Part shown: piece after piece, positions 44,297-53,025 of the stretch
How the letters are laid out: each line of letters opens with the position of its first letter
Numbering within the stretch: the first letter of the stretch is position 1
Assembly (NCBI GenBank): GCA_947369085.1
Contig: CANBJR010000014.1
Span: 1 to 54,307, forward strand
Length of the DNA stretch: 54,307 bases
From: an uncultured Clostridia bacterium
GTDB lineage: Bacteria > Bacillota > Clostridia > Oscillospirales > Acutalibacteraceae
Direction of reading: 5' to 3'
Program-made: the position numbers and the translations under genes
The notes under the pieces: generated by a model
Database searches by the model: none
Seen by the model: only the letters and a program-made list of their open reading frames with translations
Told to the model about the DNA's origin: nothing

Positions 44297-45672
44297 AAAA
44301 TATAGTAAGAATAATTGACGGGATAATTTTTTCATTATCCGCCTGCTGCTTTATGTTGGCTATGTATGCAGGAAATATTTTTTATGAAAATAACGCAGAG
44401 CATAAAGGAGAGTTTCCGTATTTTATGTTTTTCTGCGTTTTAATTATTGCGGCAATAGCAGTAAATATAATTCCGTCACCGTTCAATTTTAAAATTAAGC
44501 CAACCAGACTCAGGATGCTTGCCGACGGTTCGGATTTATTGATTGCGTTTCTTGTTTCGTATATAATCTCCATTGCTTTTCATATTTATTTAGTATTTAC
44601 GGGAATTTTATCTTCGGGTTTAGGAATAGGCTTTTACGTAGCAAGCATATTTGTTGCATTAATTATATTAGCTTTTACATTCATTAATGCAGTTGTAAGA
44701 ATTTGTGCAGGCTCTTCTCAGCTCAGCGTAGGAAGAAAAGCGGCAGTTGTGCTTATAGGCGGAATACCGATTGTAAACTTATTTGTATTGATTCCTGCGA
44801 TAAAATGTGCAAAAGCTGAGGTTAAGTTTGAGAGTGAGAAGATAAGCCTTGATTTAAGCCGCAAAAAAGATGAGGTCTGCAAAACAAAATATCCGATTCT
44901 TTTCGTTCACGGTGTGTTTTTTCGTGATTTTAAATATTTTAACTACTGGGGCAGAATCACTGATGAGCTACAGAAAAACGGCGCACAGATTTATTTTGGC
45001 AATCATCAGTCGTCGTTGTCCGTGAGCGACAGTGCAAAGGAGCTTACACAAAGGATAAAGCAGATTACAGCTGAAATCGGCTGTGAAAAGGTGAATATAA
45101 TTGCACATTCCAAGGGCGGACTTGATTGCAGAAGTGCAATAAGCAACCTCGGAGCAGACAAATTTGTTGCGTCACTTACCACAATTAACACACCTCACCG
45201 CGGTTGTGAATTTGCAGATTATTTGCTCGGCGTTGTGCCGAAATCTATGCAGGATAAAATAGCAAATACATACAACTGTGCAATGAGAAAGTTTGGTGAC
45301 AAAAATCCCGACTTTATTGCAGCCGTAACTGACCTTACGCACAAAAGCTGTGAAAAGTTTAATGAAACTGTGCCAAACGTTGACGGAGTGTTTTACCAGA
45401 GCGTAGGTTCAAAGCTTAACAAAGCGTCAAACGGTCAGTTTCCGCTGAATTTTTCTTATCACCTTGTAAAATATTTTAATGGTGCAAACGACGGACTGGT
45501 GGCTGAAAGCTCCTTTAAGTGGGGAAGTAAGTATACATTTGTTACCACAAATGGCAAAAGAGGAATTTCGCACGGCGATATGATTGACCTTAACCGAGAA
45601 AATATTGACGGATTTGATGTGCGTGAATTTTATGTGCAGCTTGTCAGCAATTTAAAATCAATGGGATTATAA
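44293..45672 (+). CDS. Membrane protein with C-terminal triacylglycerol-lipase-type hydrolase domain
   Basis: 459 aa, ATGA overlap with the PPTase gene. N-terminal part (~1-170) has four or five membrane helices of no known family (starts VRIIDGIIFSLSACCFMLAMYAG). C-terminal alpha/beta hydrolase (~195-455): oxyanion strand ILFVHGVFFRDFKYFNYW, nucleophile elbow AHSKGGLDCR (Ser in the GxSxG position, with Ala first), then INTPHRGCEFADYLLG; possible catalytic Asp in GANDGLVAE and His in GISHGDMID. Lipases of the LipA/EstA type use these motifs. The fusion to a multi-pass membrane part is unusual. Substrate probably a membrane or carrier lipid; unproven. Confidence 0.82.
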   Translation: MKNIVRIIDGIIFSLSACCFMLAMYAGNIFYENNAEHKGEFPYFMFFCVLIIAAIAVNIIPSPFNFKIKPTRLRMLADGSDLLIAFLVSYIISIAFHIYLVFTGILSSGLGIGFYVASIFVALIILAFTFINAVVRICAGSSQLSVGRKAAVVLIGGIPIVNLFVLIPAIKCAKAEVKFESEKISLDLSRKKDEVCKTKYPILFVHGVFFRDFKYFNYWGRITDELQKNGAQIYFGNHQSSLSVSDSAKELTQRIKQITAEIGCEKVNIIAHSKGGLDCRSAISNLGADKFVASLTTINTPHRGCEFADYLLGVVPKSMQDKIANTYNCAMRKFGDKNPDFIAAVTDLTHKSCEKFNETVPNVDGVFYQSVGSKLNKASNGQFPLNFSYHLVKYFNGANDGLVAESSFKWGSKYTFVTTNGKRGISHGDMIDLNRENIDGFDVREFYVQLVSNLKSMGL

Positions 45673-45686
45673 ATATAAACAGAAAA

Positions 45687-45718
45687 AAGGTCGGGCGCCA
45701 AACGGCGAACCCGACCTT
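45687..45718. terminator. Bidirectional terminator lipase/acpP
   Basis: AAGGTCGGG (45687-45695) and CCCGACCTT (45710-45718), with an inner CGCC/GGCG stem; a T run follows on the minus strand (after acpP) and a weaker one on the plus strand. Confidence 0.9.
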
Positions 45719-45734
45719 AATTTGCGTTTTTTAA

Positions 45735-45962
45735 TTATGAGTTAGCTTCAATGTAAGAAACAAGAGCGCCTACAGTCTTGATGTTTTCAATTTCCTCATC
45801 GGGAACTTCAACTTCAAACTCATCCTCAATTGACATAAGTAAATCTACAACGTCAAGTGAGTCAGCACCGAGATCCTCCTGCAAATCTGTTTCTGCAGTA
45901 ATCTTTTCCTCTTCAACGTCAAACTGCTCGGCAAGGATTGCCTTAACTTTGTCTAATACCAT
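45735..45962 (-). CDS. acpP: Acyl carrier protein
   Basis: 75 aa, four-helix acidic carrier of fatty acid synthesis. The modified serine is Ser35 in LGADSLDVVDL. Helix 2 (DSLDVVDLLMSIEDEFEVEVPDEEIENIKTVGALV) is typical of FAS-type AcpP. Ribosome site GGGAGG 6-9 nt upstream. Here it stands alone rather than in a fab operon. The PPTase on the opposite strand could charge it. Confidence 0.96.
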   Translation of the reverse strand: MVLDKVKAILAEQFDVEEEKITAETDLQEDLGADSLDVVDLLMSIEDEFEVEVPDEEIENIKTVGALVSYIEANS

Positions 45963-46209
45963 TAGTAATTCCTCCCATTAAAAATTATTACGTGCTTTTG
46001 TTTCTAATTATGGACAAAAGCACATATTTTATGCTACAATGGTGTGAAAGCAAATTTTGGTTTGCTCTACATTCAATAATATTATTGATAAATGGTCGCT
46101 TTGTCAATATCTATTTTAAAATTTATAAAAAAATTCTTAAATTTGCATAAATAATCCATATTGTTGTGAAATTTGCATAGGCAAAAATATGAAATTCGGA
46201 GGAAAAGTT

Positions 46210-47052
46210 ATGAGTATTAAAAAATTCGCAGTAATCGGTCATCCAATAGGGCATACAATGTCACCGTTTATTCATAACAGGCTTTTTGGGCTTTCGGGAA
46301 TTGAAGCGGAGTATATAAAACTTGATATTGCTCCCGAAAACCTCGCTGACGAGTACAATAAAACATTGTCAAAGCTTGACGGTTACAACATTACAATTCC
46401 TCACAAACAAAATATTATTCAGCTTATTGATGAAATAGACGATAAAGCAAAAATGTACGGAAGTGTTAATACCGTTGCAAACTCTGACGGTATTGCCAAG
46501 GGCTACACAACCGACCCCGACGGCTTTTTAAAGGCACTTGACGCAGCAGGAATTATCCTTGACGGACGTGTTGTAATTCTCGGCTGCGGCGGTGTTGCAC
46601 GTACAATGGCTTATGAGGTTGTGCTTAAGGGGCGTCCGCTTCTTTTTGCAGTAAGAAAAGATGATGTGAATATAGCAAAGTTGCTTTGCAGTGAAATTGA
46701 GAACACCGTAAAAGGTGCTAAGGTAGGCTTTTGCCTTATTGACGAGCTTTCGGGTGATATAGATGTACTTGTAAACGCAACTCCGATAGGAATGTTCCCG
46801 AAACTTGACGCTCAACCTGTAAGTGATTCGGTTATAAACAAATGTGCAAGTGTGTTTGACGCAGTTTACAATCCGCTTGAAACCGTGCTTATCAAAAAAG
46901 CACTTGCCAACGGCTCAAAGGCAGTCGGCGGAATGTCTATGCTTGTATGGCAGGCGGTAGTTTCTCACGAAAAATGGGACGGCTCGGTTTATGATAAGGA
47001 TGAAATCGCAAAGCTCTGCATTGATTCGGCAGAGGCGCTTAAAAACAGATAA
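46210..47052 (+). CDS. aroE: Shikimate dehydrogenase
   Basis: Reduces 3-dehydroshikimate to shikimate with NADPH. Start ATG 46210 with GGAGG 7 nt upstream (the longer start at 46189 lies in the leader); 280 aa. Motifs: VIGHPIGHTMSPFIHN (substrate), YNITIPHKQ (catalytic Lys), NTVANSDGIAKGYTTD, glycine loop ILGCGGVARTMAYE, and VNATPIGMFP. First gene of the aro operon. Confidence 0.95.
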   Translation: MSIKKFAVIGHPIGHTMSPFIHNRLFGLSGIEAEYIKLDIAPENLADEYNKTLSKLDGYNITIPHKQNIIQLIDEIDDKAKMYGSVNTVANSDGIAKGYTTDPDGFLKALDAAGIILDGRVVILGCGGVARTMAYEVVLKGRPLLFAVRKDDVNIAKLLCSEIENTVKGAKVGFCLIDELSGDIDVLVNATPIGMFPKLDAQPVSDSVINKCASVFDAVYNPLETVLIKKALANGSKAVGGMSMLVWQAVVSHEKWDGSVYDKDEIAKLCIDSAEALKNR

Positions 47053-47070
47053 GAATTGCAGGGAAAATAA

Positions 47071-47583
47071 ATGGATAATATAGTATTGTGCGGTTTTATG
47101 GGCTGCGGCAAATCGACCGTCGGCAGAAATATTGCACGCAAAACAGGCAAAAAATTTCTTGATATGGATTTGTACATCGAGCAAAAGACAGGAATGACCG
47201 TATCGGAAATTTTTGAAAAATACGGAGAAAGCGGATTTCGTGATATGGAGCATGAGGCTTGCGTTGAACTTTCAAAGATGAAAGATTTGATAATAGCCTC
47301 CGGCGGCGGTGCATTTACGTTTGAAAGAAACGTTGAAGTGTTTAAGGGAAAAGACACAATCGTTTTGCTTGATGTGCCGCTGGGTGTGATTAAGTACAGG
47401 CTTCGCAATGACAAAACAAGACCTCTTTTGCAAAGAAGCGACAAGGATAAAGCAATGCAGGAACTGTACGAAAAGCGGCTTCCGCTTTACAAAAGTGCCG
47501 CAGATGTTGTGGTTTCGGGCAAAAATACCCCGATTAAAACTGCATTTTCGGTGATTGAAGCCGTAAGCGAATATAAAAAATAA
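47071..47583 (+). CDS. aroK: Shikimate kinase
   Basis: Phosphorylates shikimate at the 3-position. 170 aa, normal. Walker A GFMGCGKSTVGRNIARK (8-24), DMDLYIE (shikimate-binding Asp), FRDMEHEA with the conserved Arg, GGGAFT (P-loop side), and lid KTRPLLQR. Eighteen bp after aroE, so co-transcribed. Enzyme is a standard NMP-kinase fold. Confidence 0.95.
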   Translation: MDNIVLCGFMGCGKSTVGRNIARKTGKKFLDMDLYIEQKTGMTVSEIFEKYGESGFRDMEHEACVELSKMKDLIIASGGGAFTFERNVEVFKGKDTIVLLDVPLGVIKYRLRNDKTRPLLQRSDKDKAMQELYEKRLPLYKSAADVVVSGKNTPIKTAFSVIEAVSEYKK

Positions 47584-47590
47584 AAAACTA

Positions 47591-47619
47591 TTGATTATAA
47601 CGCTTTAAAGTGGTAAAAT
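47591..47619 (+). promoter_or_regulatory. Internal promoter candidate in the aro operon
   Basis: TTGATT (47591-47596), 17-bp spacer, TAAAAT (47614-47619) in the 74-bp gap between aroK and aroF. The spacing suggests that aroF onward can also be transcribed separately. Confidence 0.45.
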
Positions 47620-47657
47620 ATACTCATTGTGAAAAAATATGAAAGGAATAAATATAT

Positions 47658-48674
47658 ATGATTATAGTTTTAAAGCCGTCAACATCTGACGAACAGCTTA
47701 TGAAATTCACGAATATGCTCAAGGACTCTTACGGAGTTAAGGTAAATAAGTGGGATGGTGTTCAGTCCACCGTTCTCGGACTTATCGGCGACACCACCAA
47801 GGTTGATATTGAGTACATTGACGCACAGGACATTGTTGAAAATGTAAAACGTGTTCAGGAACCATACAAAAAAGCAAACAGAAAATTTCACCCTGACAAT
47901 ACCGCTATCAAAATCAACGATAACGTGATAATCGGCGACGGAAGTCTGCATATTATGGCAGGTCCCTGCTCAGTTGAAAGTGAACAGCAGATTGTTCAGA
48001 TTGCAAAGGATGTAAAGGCTTCTGGTGCAACACTCCTAAGGGGCGGCGCTTTTAAGCCGCGCACATCACCATATGCTTTTCAGGGATTAAAAGCAGAGGG
48101 ACTCGACCTGCTTAAAACAGCAAGAAAAGAAACGGGACTTCCTATTGTTACCGAAATTATGCGTGCGTCTCATATTGATATGTTTGAAAATGTTGACATT
48201 ATTCAGGTCGGCGCAAGAAATATGCAGAACTTTGAACTTTTAAAGGAGCTTGGAAAAATTGACAAGCCGATTCTTTTAAAACGCGGTCTTTCGGCTACAA
48301 TTGAAGAGTGGCTTATGAGCGCCGAATATATTATGGCGGGCGGCAACGACAAGGTAATCCTCTGTGAAAGAGGTATCCGCACATATGAAACATTTACAAG
48401 AAACACGCTTGATATTTCTGCAATTCCGATAATAAAGCGCCTTTCACACTTGCCCGTTGTAGTTGACCCGAGCCACGCCTCAGGAAAATCATGGCTTGTT
48501 GAGCCGCTTGCGATGGCGGCAGTTGCCGCAGGTGCAGACGGTCTTATTATCGAGGTTCACAACGACCCGCCGCACGCTCTTTCAGACGGTGCGCAGTCGC
48601 TCACACCCGAACAGTTTGACGGAGTTGCAAAGAAGGTCTTTGCGCTTAAAAATGCGCTTGACAGCAAAGTTTAA
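47658..48674 (+). CDS. aroF: DAHP synthase, class I-beta with N-terminal regulatory domain
   Basis: Joins PEP and erythrose-4-phosphate: first step of the shikimate pathway. 338 aa. A ferredoxin-like regulatory domain (~1-70, MIIVLKPSTSDEQLMKFTNML), as in Thermotoga-type enzymes where it confers tyrosine/phenylalanine inhibition. The TIM barrel has AGPCSVESEQQI (~97-108), LRGGAFKPRTSPYAFQG, and PVVVDPSHASGKSWLVEPLAMAA. Metal site residues Cys102, His and Glu are present by position. Also fed by pathway intermediates; no chorismate mutase fusion. Confidence 0.95.
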   Translation: MIIVLKPSTSDEQLMKFTNMLKDSYGVKVNKWDGVQSTVLGLIGDTTKVDIEYIDAQDIVENVKRVQEPYKKANRKFHPDNTAIKINDNVIIGDGSLHIMAGPCSVESEQQIVQIAKDVKASGATLLRGGAFKPRTSPYAFQGLKAEGLDLLKTARKETGLPIVTEIMRASHIDMFENVDIIQVGARNMQNFELLKELGKIDKPILLKRGLSATIEEWLMSAEYIMAGGNDKVILCERGIRTYETFTRNTLDISAIPIIKRLSHLPVVVDPSHASGKSWLVEPLAMAAVAAGADGLIIEVHNDPPHALSDGAQSLTPEQFDGVAKKVFALKNALDSKV

Positions 48675-48695
48675 TTTTCATTGGAGGAATCCCTG

Positions 48696-49526
48696 ATGAA
48701 CATAGCCGTAATCGGACTCGGAATAATCGGAGGAAGCTTTTGCAAGGCTATCAAAAAGTATACAGACCACTATGTAATCGGAATTAACCGCACACCCGAA
48801 ACTGTACAAAAGGCGCTGGATGTCGGCACTATTGATGAAATCGGTTCGCCCGAAACCCTCGGAAAAGCTGACCTTGTTATCCTTGCTATGTATCCGCAGG
48901 CTGACATTGATTATATCAAAAAAAACGGATGTTACATAAAAAAAGGTGCAGTTGTTACAGATGCTTCCGGTATAAAAAGTGCAATCTGCCCACAGCTTAA
49001 GGAGCTTGCACAAAAATATGAATTTGTTTTTGTGGGAAGTCACCCAATGGCAGGCAAGGAAAAAAACGGCTTTGACGTTTCTGATTCCGAGCTTTACAAA
49101 GGCGCAAGTTTTATCATAACCCCGTGCGGTGCTGAGCAAAAGTATGTTGATATGTTGTCCGATTTTGCAAAGTCAATCGGATTCGGAATGATTAAAATTA
49201 CAACTCCCGAAGAGCACGACCGCATGATAGCGTTTACTTCACAGCTTCCGCATGTGCTTGCGTGCGCATATGTGCTTAGTCCCTGTTGCCCAAATCACAA
49301 GGGATTTTCGGCAGGCAGTTACCGTGACGTGTCACGTGTCGCTAATATTAATTCAAAGCTTTGGAGCGAGCTTTTCCTTGAAAACAAAGAGCCGCTTGTC
49401 AAAGAGCTTGACATTCTTGTTGAAAACATTACTAAAATTTCCGATGCAATAAAGTCGGAAAATACAGAAGAGCTTGCAGATTTGCTTGAACAAGGGCATA
49501 AGGTAAAGGAATCACTCGGAGAATAA
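48696..49526 (+). CDS. tyrA: Prephenate dehydrogenase
   Basis: Oxidative decarboxylation of prephenate to 4-hydroxyphenylpyruvate (tyrosine branch); could use arogenate. Start ATG 48696 with GGAGG 8 nt upstream; 276 aa. NAD loop NIAVIGLGIIGGSFCKAI; DASGIKS; catalytic His in GSHPMAGKEKNGFDVSD; EHDRMIAFTSQLPHVLA; SYRDVSRVA. No ACT domain at the C-terminus, so feedback must come by another route. Between aroF and aroB in the operon. Confidence 0.93.
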   Translation: MNIAVIGLGIIGGSFCKAIKKYTDHYVIGINRTPETVQKALDVGTIDEIGSPETLGKADLVILAMYPQADIDYIKKNGCYIKKGAVVTDASGIKSAICPQLKELAQKYEFVFVGSHPMAGKEKNGFDVSDSELYKGASFIITPCGAEQKYVDMLSDFAKSIGFGMIKITTPEEHDRMIAFTSQLPHVLACAYVLSPCCPNHKGFSAGSYRDVSRVANINSKLWSELFLENKEPLVKELDILVENITKISDAIKSENTEELADLLEQGHKVKESLGE

Positions 49527-49585
49527 TATAAATCATATATTGTTCAAAACGGCTTAGCTTTTAAAAAGCGTAAAGGAGAAATTCG

Positions 49586-50635
49586 ATGAGAACAGTTCAT
49601 GTTGAAACAGGAAAACCCTATGATATTTTCATTGAAAGAGGAATAATTGATAAGTGCGGCGAGTACGTAGGAAAGCTTTCAACCGCCGAAAAAGTTACCG
49701 TAATTACAGATACCAACATTGCTCCGCATTATCAGTGGAGGGTGCTTAATTCGCTTGAAAAATCAGGTTTTGAGGTAAAAACTCATATTTTCAGAGCAGG
49801 CGAGGAGTCAAAAAACCTAAATACAATCGCTGAAATGTACAATACTCTCGTAAATTTCAGAATGACAAGAAAGGATATAATCCTTGCCCTCGGCGGCGGT
49901 GTTACAGGCGATATGGCAGGTTTTGCGGCGGCTACATATCTTAGGGGAATTGACTTTATTCAGCTTCCCACCTCGTTGCTTGCACAGGTGGATTCGTCAG
50001 TCGGCGGGAAAACAGGCGTAGATTTGACTCAGGGCAAAAACCTTGTCGGTGCGTTTCATCAGCCCATAGCCGTTCTTATTGACCCCGATACACTTGATAC
50101 CTTGCCCGACGCTTATGTGTGCGACGGTATGGCTGAGGTAATCAAGTACGGCTGTATTAAAGACGCTGATTTTTTTGAAAATCTTGCTTCTCAAAATGCG
50201 CTCGGCCATATAGAAGATGTAATTGAAACGTGCGTTTCAATCAAACGTGACGTTGTAAGTCGTGACGAACGTGAAGCAGACGAAAGAATGCTTCTTAATT
50301 TCGGACATACTCTCGGTCACGCAATTGAAAAGATTTATGATTTCAAGGGTATTTCACACGGAATGGCTGTTGCAATCGGTATGGTGCTCATTGCAAAGGC
50401 AGGCGAAAAAGAGGGATTAACCGAGTTGGGAACAGCAGGAAGAATTGCAGATCTCTGCCTAAAATACGGCTTGCCCACAGCAGACAATGCAAGCTTTGAA
50501 GAAATGGCACAGGCTGCCGCAGGCGACAAAAAAACCTCGGGCAGTTCAATAAACCTTGTACTGCTCAATAAAATCGGCGACAGCTTTACAAAGAAAATCA
50601 AGCTCGACGAGCTTTTAGGATTTATCAGAACATAA
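49586..50635 (+). CDS. aroB: 3-Dehydroquinate synthase
   Basis: Converts DAHP to 3-dehydroquinate with NAD and a divalent metal. 349 aa. Motifs: IILALGGGVTGDMAGFAAATYLRGIDFIQLPTSLLAQVDSSVGGKTGVD, LNFGHTLGHAIE with metal His, and SHGMAVAIG. Good ribosome site AAAGGAG 9 nt upstream. Follows tyrA after 59 bp. Confidence 0.96.
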   Translation: MRTVHVETGKPYDIFIERGIIDKCGEYVGKLSTAEKVTVITDTNIAPHYQWRVLNSLEKSGFEVKTHIFRAGEESKNLNTIAEMYNTLVNFRMTRKDIILALGGGVTGDMAGFAAATYLRGIDFIQLPTSLLAQVDSSVGGKTGVDLTQGKNLVGAFHQPIAVLIDPDTLDTLPDAYVCDGMAEVIKYGCIKDADFFENLASQNALGHIEDVIETCVSIKRDVVSRDEREADERMLLNFGHTLGHAIEKIYDFKGISHGMAVAIGMVLIAKAGEKEGLTELGTAGRIADLCLKYGLPTADNASFEEMAQAAAGDKKTSGSSINLVLLNKIGDSFTKKIKLDELLGFIRT

Positions 50636-50642
50636 TTTTTTG

Positions 50643-50663
50643 CAGGATACGGCTTGCCGTGTT
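50643..50663. repeat. Degenerate fragment of the palindromic repeat
   Basis: GGATACGGCTTGCCGTGTTC resembles GGACACGGCACGCCGTGTCC of the element at 8538-8557 with a few changes. It lies directly between aroB and aroA, inside the operon. Confidence 0.35.
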
Positions 50664-50688
50664 CTCAAGACTACTTTTGAGGAAAACT

Positions 50689-51960
50689 ATGTCAATTGTA
50701 AAATATTTACCTTTTGCACCCGACGGTGCCGTTACTGCGCCGCCGTCAAAAAGCGACGTTCACCGAGCAATAATCTGTGCGGCTCTTTCAAAGGGAGTCA
50801 GCACTATTTCCCCTGTTGCACTGTCAAATGACATCAAGGCGACAATCGGCTGTATTGAAGCGCTCGGCGCAAAAACTCATATAGAAAATAATACTCTGAC
50901 TGTTGACGGAACAGAGCTTTTTTCAAACAAAGATGCAACTCTCGATTGTGGCGAAAGCGGCAGTACACTGCGTTTTTTCATACCTGTAGCGGCTGTAGGC
51001 GGAGTGAACGCAGATTTTATCGGCAGCGGCAGACTTCCGCAGCGCCCCATTGGTATTTTTACTGATTTATTGCCGAAATTCGGAGTTGATTGCGAAACAG
51101 AGGGCGGACTCCCTCTTAAAATAAGCGGCACTCTCCAAAGCGGAACCTATAAAATCCCAGGAAATGTCAGTTCGCAGTTTATTACAGGATTGCTTTTTGC
51201 GCTTCCTCTGCTTAATGATGACAGCGATATTGTGCTTACTTCCCCGATTGAAAGCGTCGGTTATATTAATATGACAATCTACACTATGTCAAAATTCGGC
51301 GTTGAGGTTGAAAAAACCGACTTCGGGTGGCATATAAAAGGAAATCAAAGCTACAAGCCGTGTAATTACACCACAGACGGTGACTGGTCGCAGGCGGCTT
51401 TCTTTATGGTCAGCGGTGCAATAAACGGAAGCGTTACGGTAAACGGAGTAAACCGTGATTCTGCACAGGGCGACAGGAAAATAGCGGAGCTTATATCTCA
51501 ATTCGGTGCGGAAGTTTTTCAGACTGACACAAGCGTTACCGTTAAAAGCAGAAAAATGTATGCAATTACAATTGACGCTTCGCAGATTCCCGACCTTGTA
51601 CCTGTTCTTGCGGTTTGTGCCTCATTTGCCGAGGGGACAACAAAAATTATCAACGCACAGCGACTTCGCATAAAGGAAAGCGACAGGCTTAAATCAACGA
51701 CAAATCTTATAAACAGCTTCGGTGGAAATGTCAAGGAGCTTTCCAACGGACTTGAAGTTACGGGAGTAAAACAGATTTCGGGCGGCTGTGCAGACGGCTG
51801 TAATGACCACAGAATCGTTATGTCGGCAGCAGTATGCGCGGCAGGACTTGACGGCGAAATTGAATGCAGTGACGCTTTAAGTATTAACAAAAGCTACCCT
51901 GAATTTTTTAATGATTATAACAGCATAGGAGGAAGGGCAAATGTCCTCGACTTACGGTGA
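50689..51960 (+). CDS. aroA: EPSP synthase
   Basis: Adds enolpyruvyl from PEP to shikimate-3-phosphate. Start ATG 50689 with GAGG 7 nt upstream (longer frame adds 10 residues); 423 aa. Segments: PPSKSDVHRAIICAALSKG, DCGESGSTLRFFIP, RLPQRPIG, GNVSSQFITGLLFALPLL, DGDWSQAAFFMVSGA, RLRIKESDRLKSTTNLI, DHRIVMSAAVCA. Two-domain inverse alpha/beta fold. Overlaps aroC by 20 bp. Confidence 0.95.
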   Translation: MSIVKYLPFAPDGAVTAPPSKSDVHRAIICAALSKGVSTISPVALSNDIKATIGCIEALGAKTHIENNTLTVDGTELFSNKDATLDCGESGSTLRFFIPVAAVGGVNADFIGSGRLPQRPIGIFTDLLPKFGVDCETEGGLPLKISGTLQSGTYKIPGNVSSQFITGLLFALPLLNDDSDIVLTSPIESVGYINMTIYTMSKFGVEVEKTDFGWHIKGNQSYKPCNYTTDGDWSQAAFFMVSGAINGSVTVNGVNRDSAQGDRKIAELISQFGAEVFQTDTSVTVKSRKMYAITIDASQIPDLVPVLAVCASFAEGTTKIINAQRLRIKESDRLKSTTNLINSFGGNVKELSNGLEVTGVKQISGGCADGCNDHRIVMSAAVCAAGLDGEIECSDALSINKSYPEFFNDYNSIGGRANVLDLR

Positions 51961-53011
51961 TAAAATAAAAATATCGGTGTTCGGCGAAAGTCACGGCAAC
52001 GGAATCGGTGTTGTAATTGACGGGCTTCCTGCCGGAGTAAAAATAGATATGGACAAAGTGCTTGTTCAGATGTCACGCCGTGCGCCCGGAAAGGACAGTA
52101 CTGCAACTCCACGTAAAGAGAGCGATTTTCCTAAGGTGCTTTCGGGTATGCTCGGTGATACTCTGACGGGTGCGCCGCTTTGCGCAGTTATTGAAAACAC
52201 AAATACACGCAGCGGAGATTACGGCAATCTGCTTGATTGTCCCCGCCCCGGTCACAGTGACTATGCGGCATATGTAAAATACAACGGTGCAAACGATATA
52301 CGGGGCGGCGGCCATTTTTCGGGCAGACTTACGGCTCCGATAGTGTTTGCAGGCTCAATTTGCAGGCAAATTCTTGCGCAAAAAGGAATAAAAATTGCGG
52401 CGCATATAAATAGTATAGGAAATGTATCTGATGAACCGTTCAACCCAATCAGCATTGATGATGCTATGATTGACAGGCTTAATGCGTCAAGTTTTGCACT
52501 CATTGATAATTCGGCAGAAGAAAAGATGCGTGCAGAGGTTAACGATGCAAGAATGGACCTTGACAGTATAGGCGGTACAATTGAATGTGCCGTAACAGGA
52601 ATTGAAGCAGGAATCGGCGAACCTATGTTTGACGGTGTTGAGGGTGTAATTGCTAAGGCAGTTTTCGGTGTTCCTGCAATAAAGGGTATCGAATTTGGCA
52701 AAGGCTTTGAACTTTCCCAAATGAGGGGTTCTCAGTCAAATGATGCGTTCAGATATAGGGACGGAAAGGTAGCTACCGAAACTAATAACTGCGGAGGAAT
52801 TCTCGGAGGAATTACAAACGGTATGCCGATAATTTTCAGAGCGGCTGTAAAACCGACCCCCTCAATAGCTCAAAAGCAAAAAACGGTTAATTTGCAGAAA
52901 AAAGAGAATTCGGAGCTCGAGGTTCACGGCAGACACGACCCGTGCATAGTGCCTCGTGCCGTTCCTGTAATTGAAGCCGTAACGGCGATTGCTATAGCCA
53001 ATTTAATGTAA
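51941..53011 (+). CDS. aroC: Chorismate synthase
   Basis: Makes chorismate from EPSP; needs reduced FMN. 356 aa. Signatures: GESHGNGIGVVIDGLPAG, MSRRAPGKDSTATPRKESD, RPGHSDYAAYVKY, RGGGHFSGRLTAPIVFAGSIC, GGILGGITNGMPIIFR and GRHDPCIVPRAVPVIEAVTAIA. Start ATG 51941 with GGAGG upstream, inside the end of aroA, indicating coupled translation. Fifteen bp before pheA. Confidence 0.95.
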   Translation: MSSTYGDKIKISVFGESHGNGIGVVIDGLPAGVKIDMDKVLVQMSRRAPGKDSTATPRKESDFPKVLSGMLGDTLTGAPLCAVIENTNTRSGDYGNLLDCPRPGHSDYAAYVKYNGANDIRGGGHFSGRLTAPIVFAGSICRQILAQKGIKIAAHINSIGNVSDEPFNPISIDDAMIDRLNASSFALIDNSAEEKMRAEVNDARMDLDSIGGTIECAVTGIEAGIGEPMFDGVEGVIAKAVFGVPAIKGIEFGKGFELSQMRGSQSNDAFRYRDGKVATETNNCGGILGGITNGMPIIFRAAVKPTPSIAQKQKTVNLQKKENSELEVHGRHDPCIVPRAVPVIEAVTAIAIANLM

Positions 53012-53025
53012 AGGAAAGTTTACAG

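Noticed and set aside
43694..45962. Polyketide or nonribosomal peptide cluster (PPTase plus ACP)
   Set aside because: No synthase modules; the ACP is of the fatty acid synthase type and is on the opposite strand.
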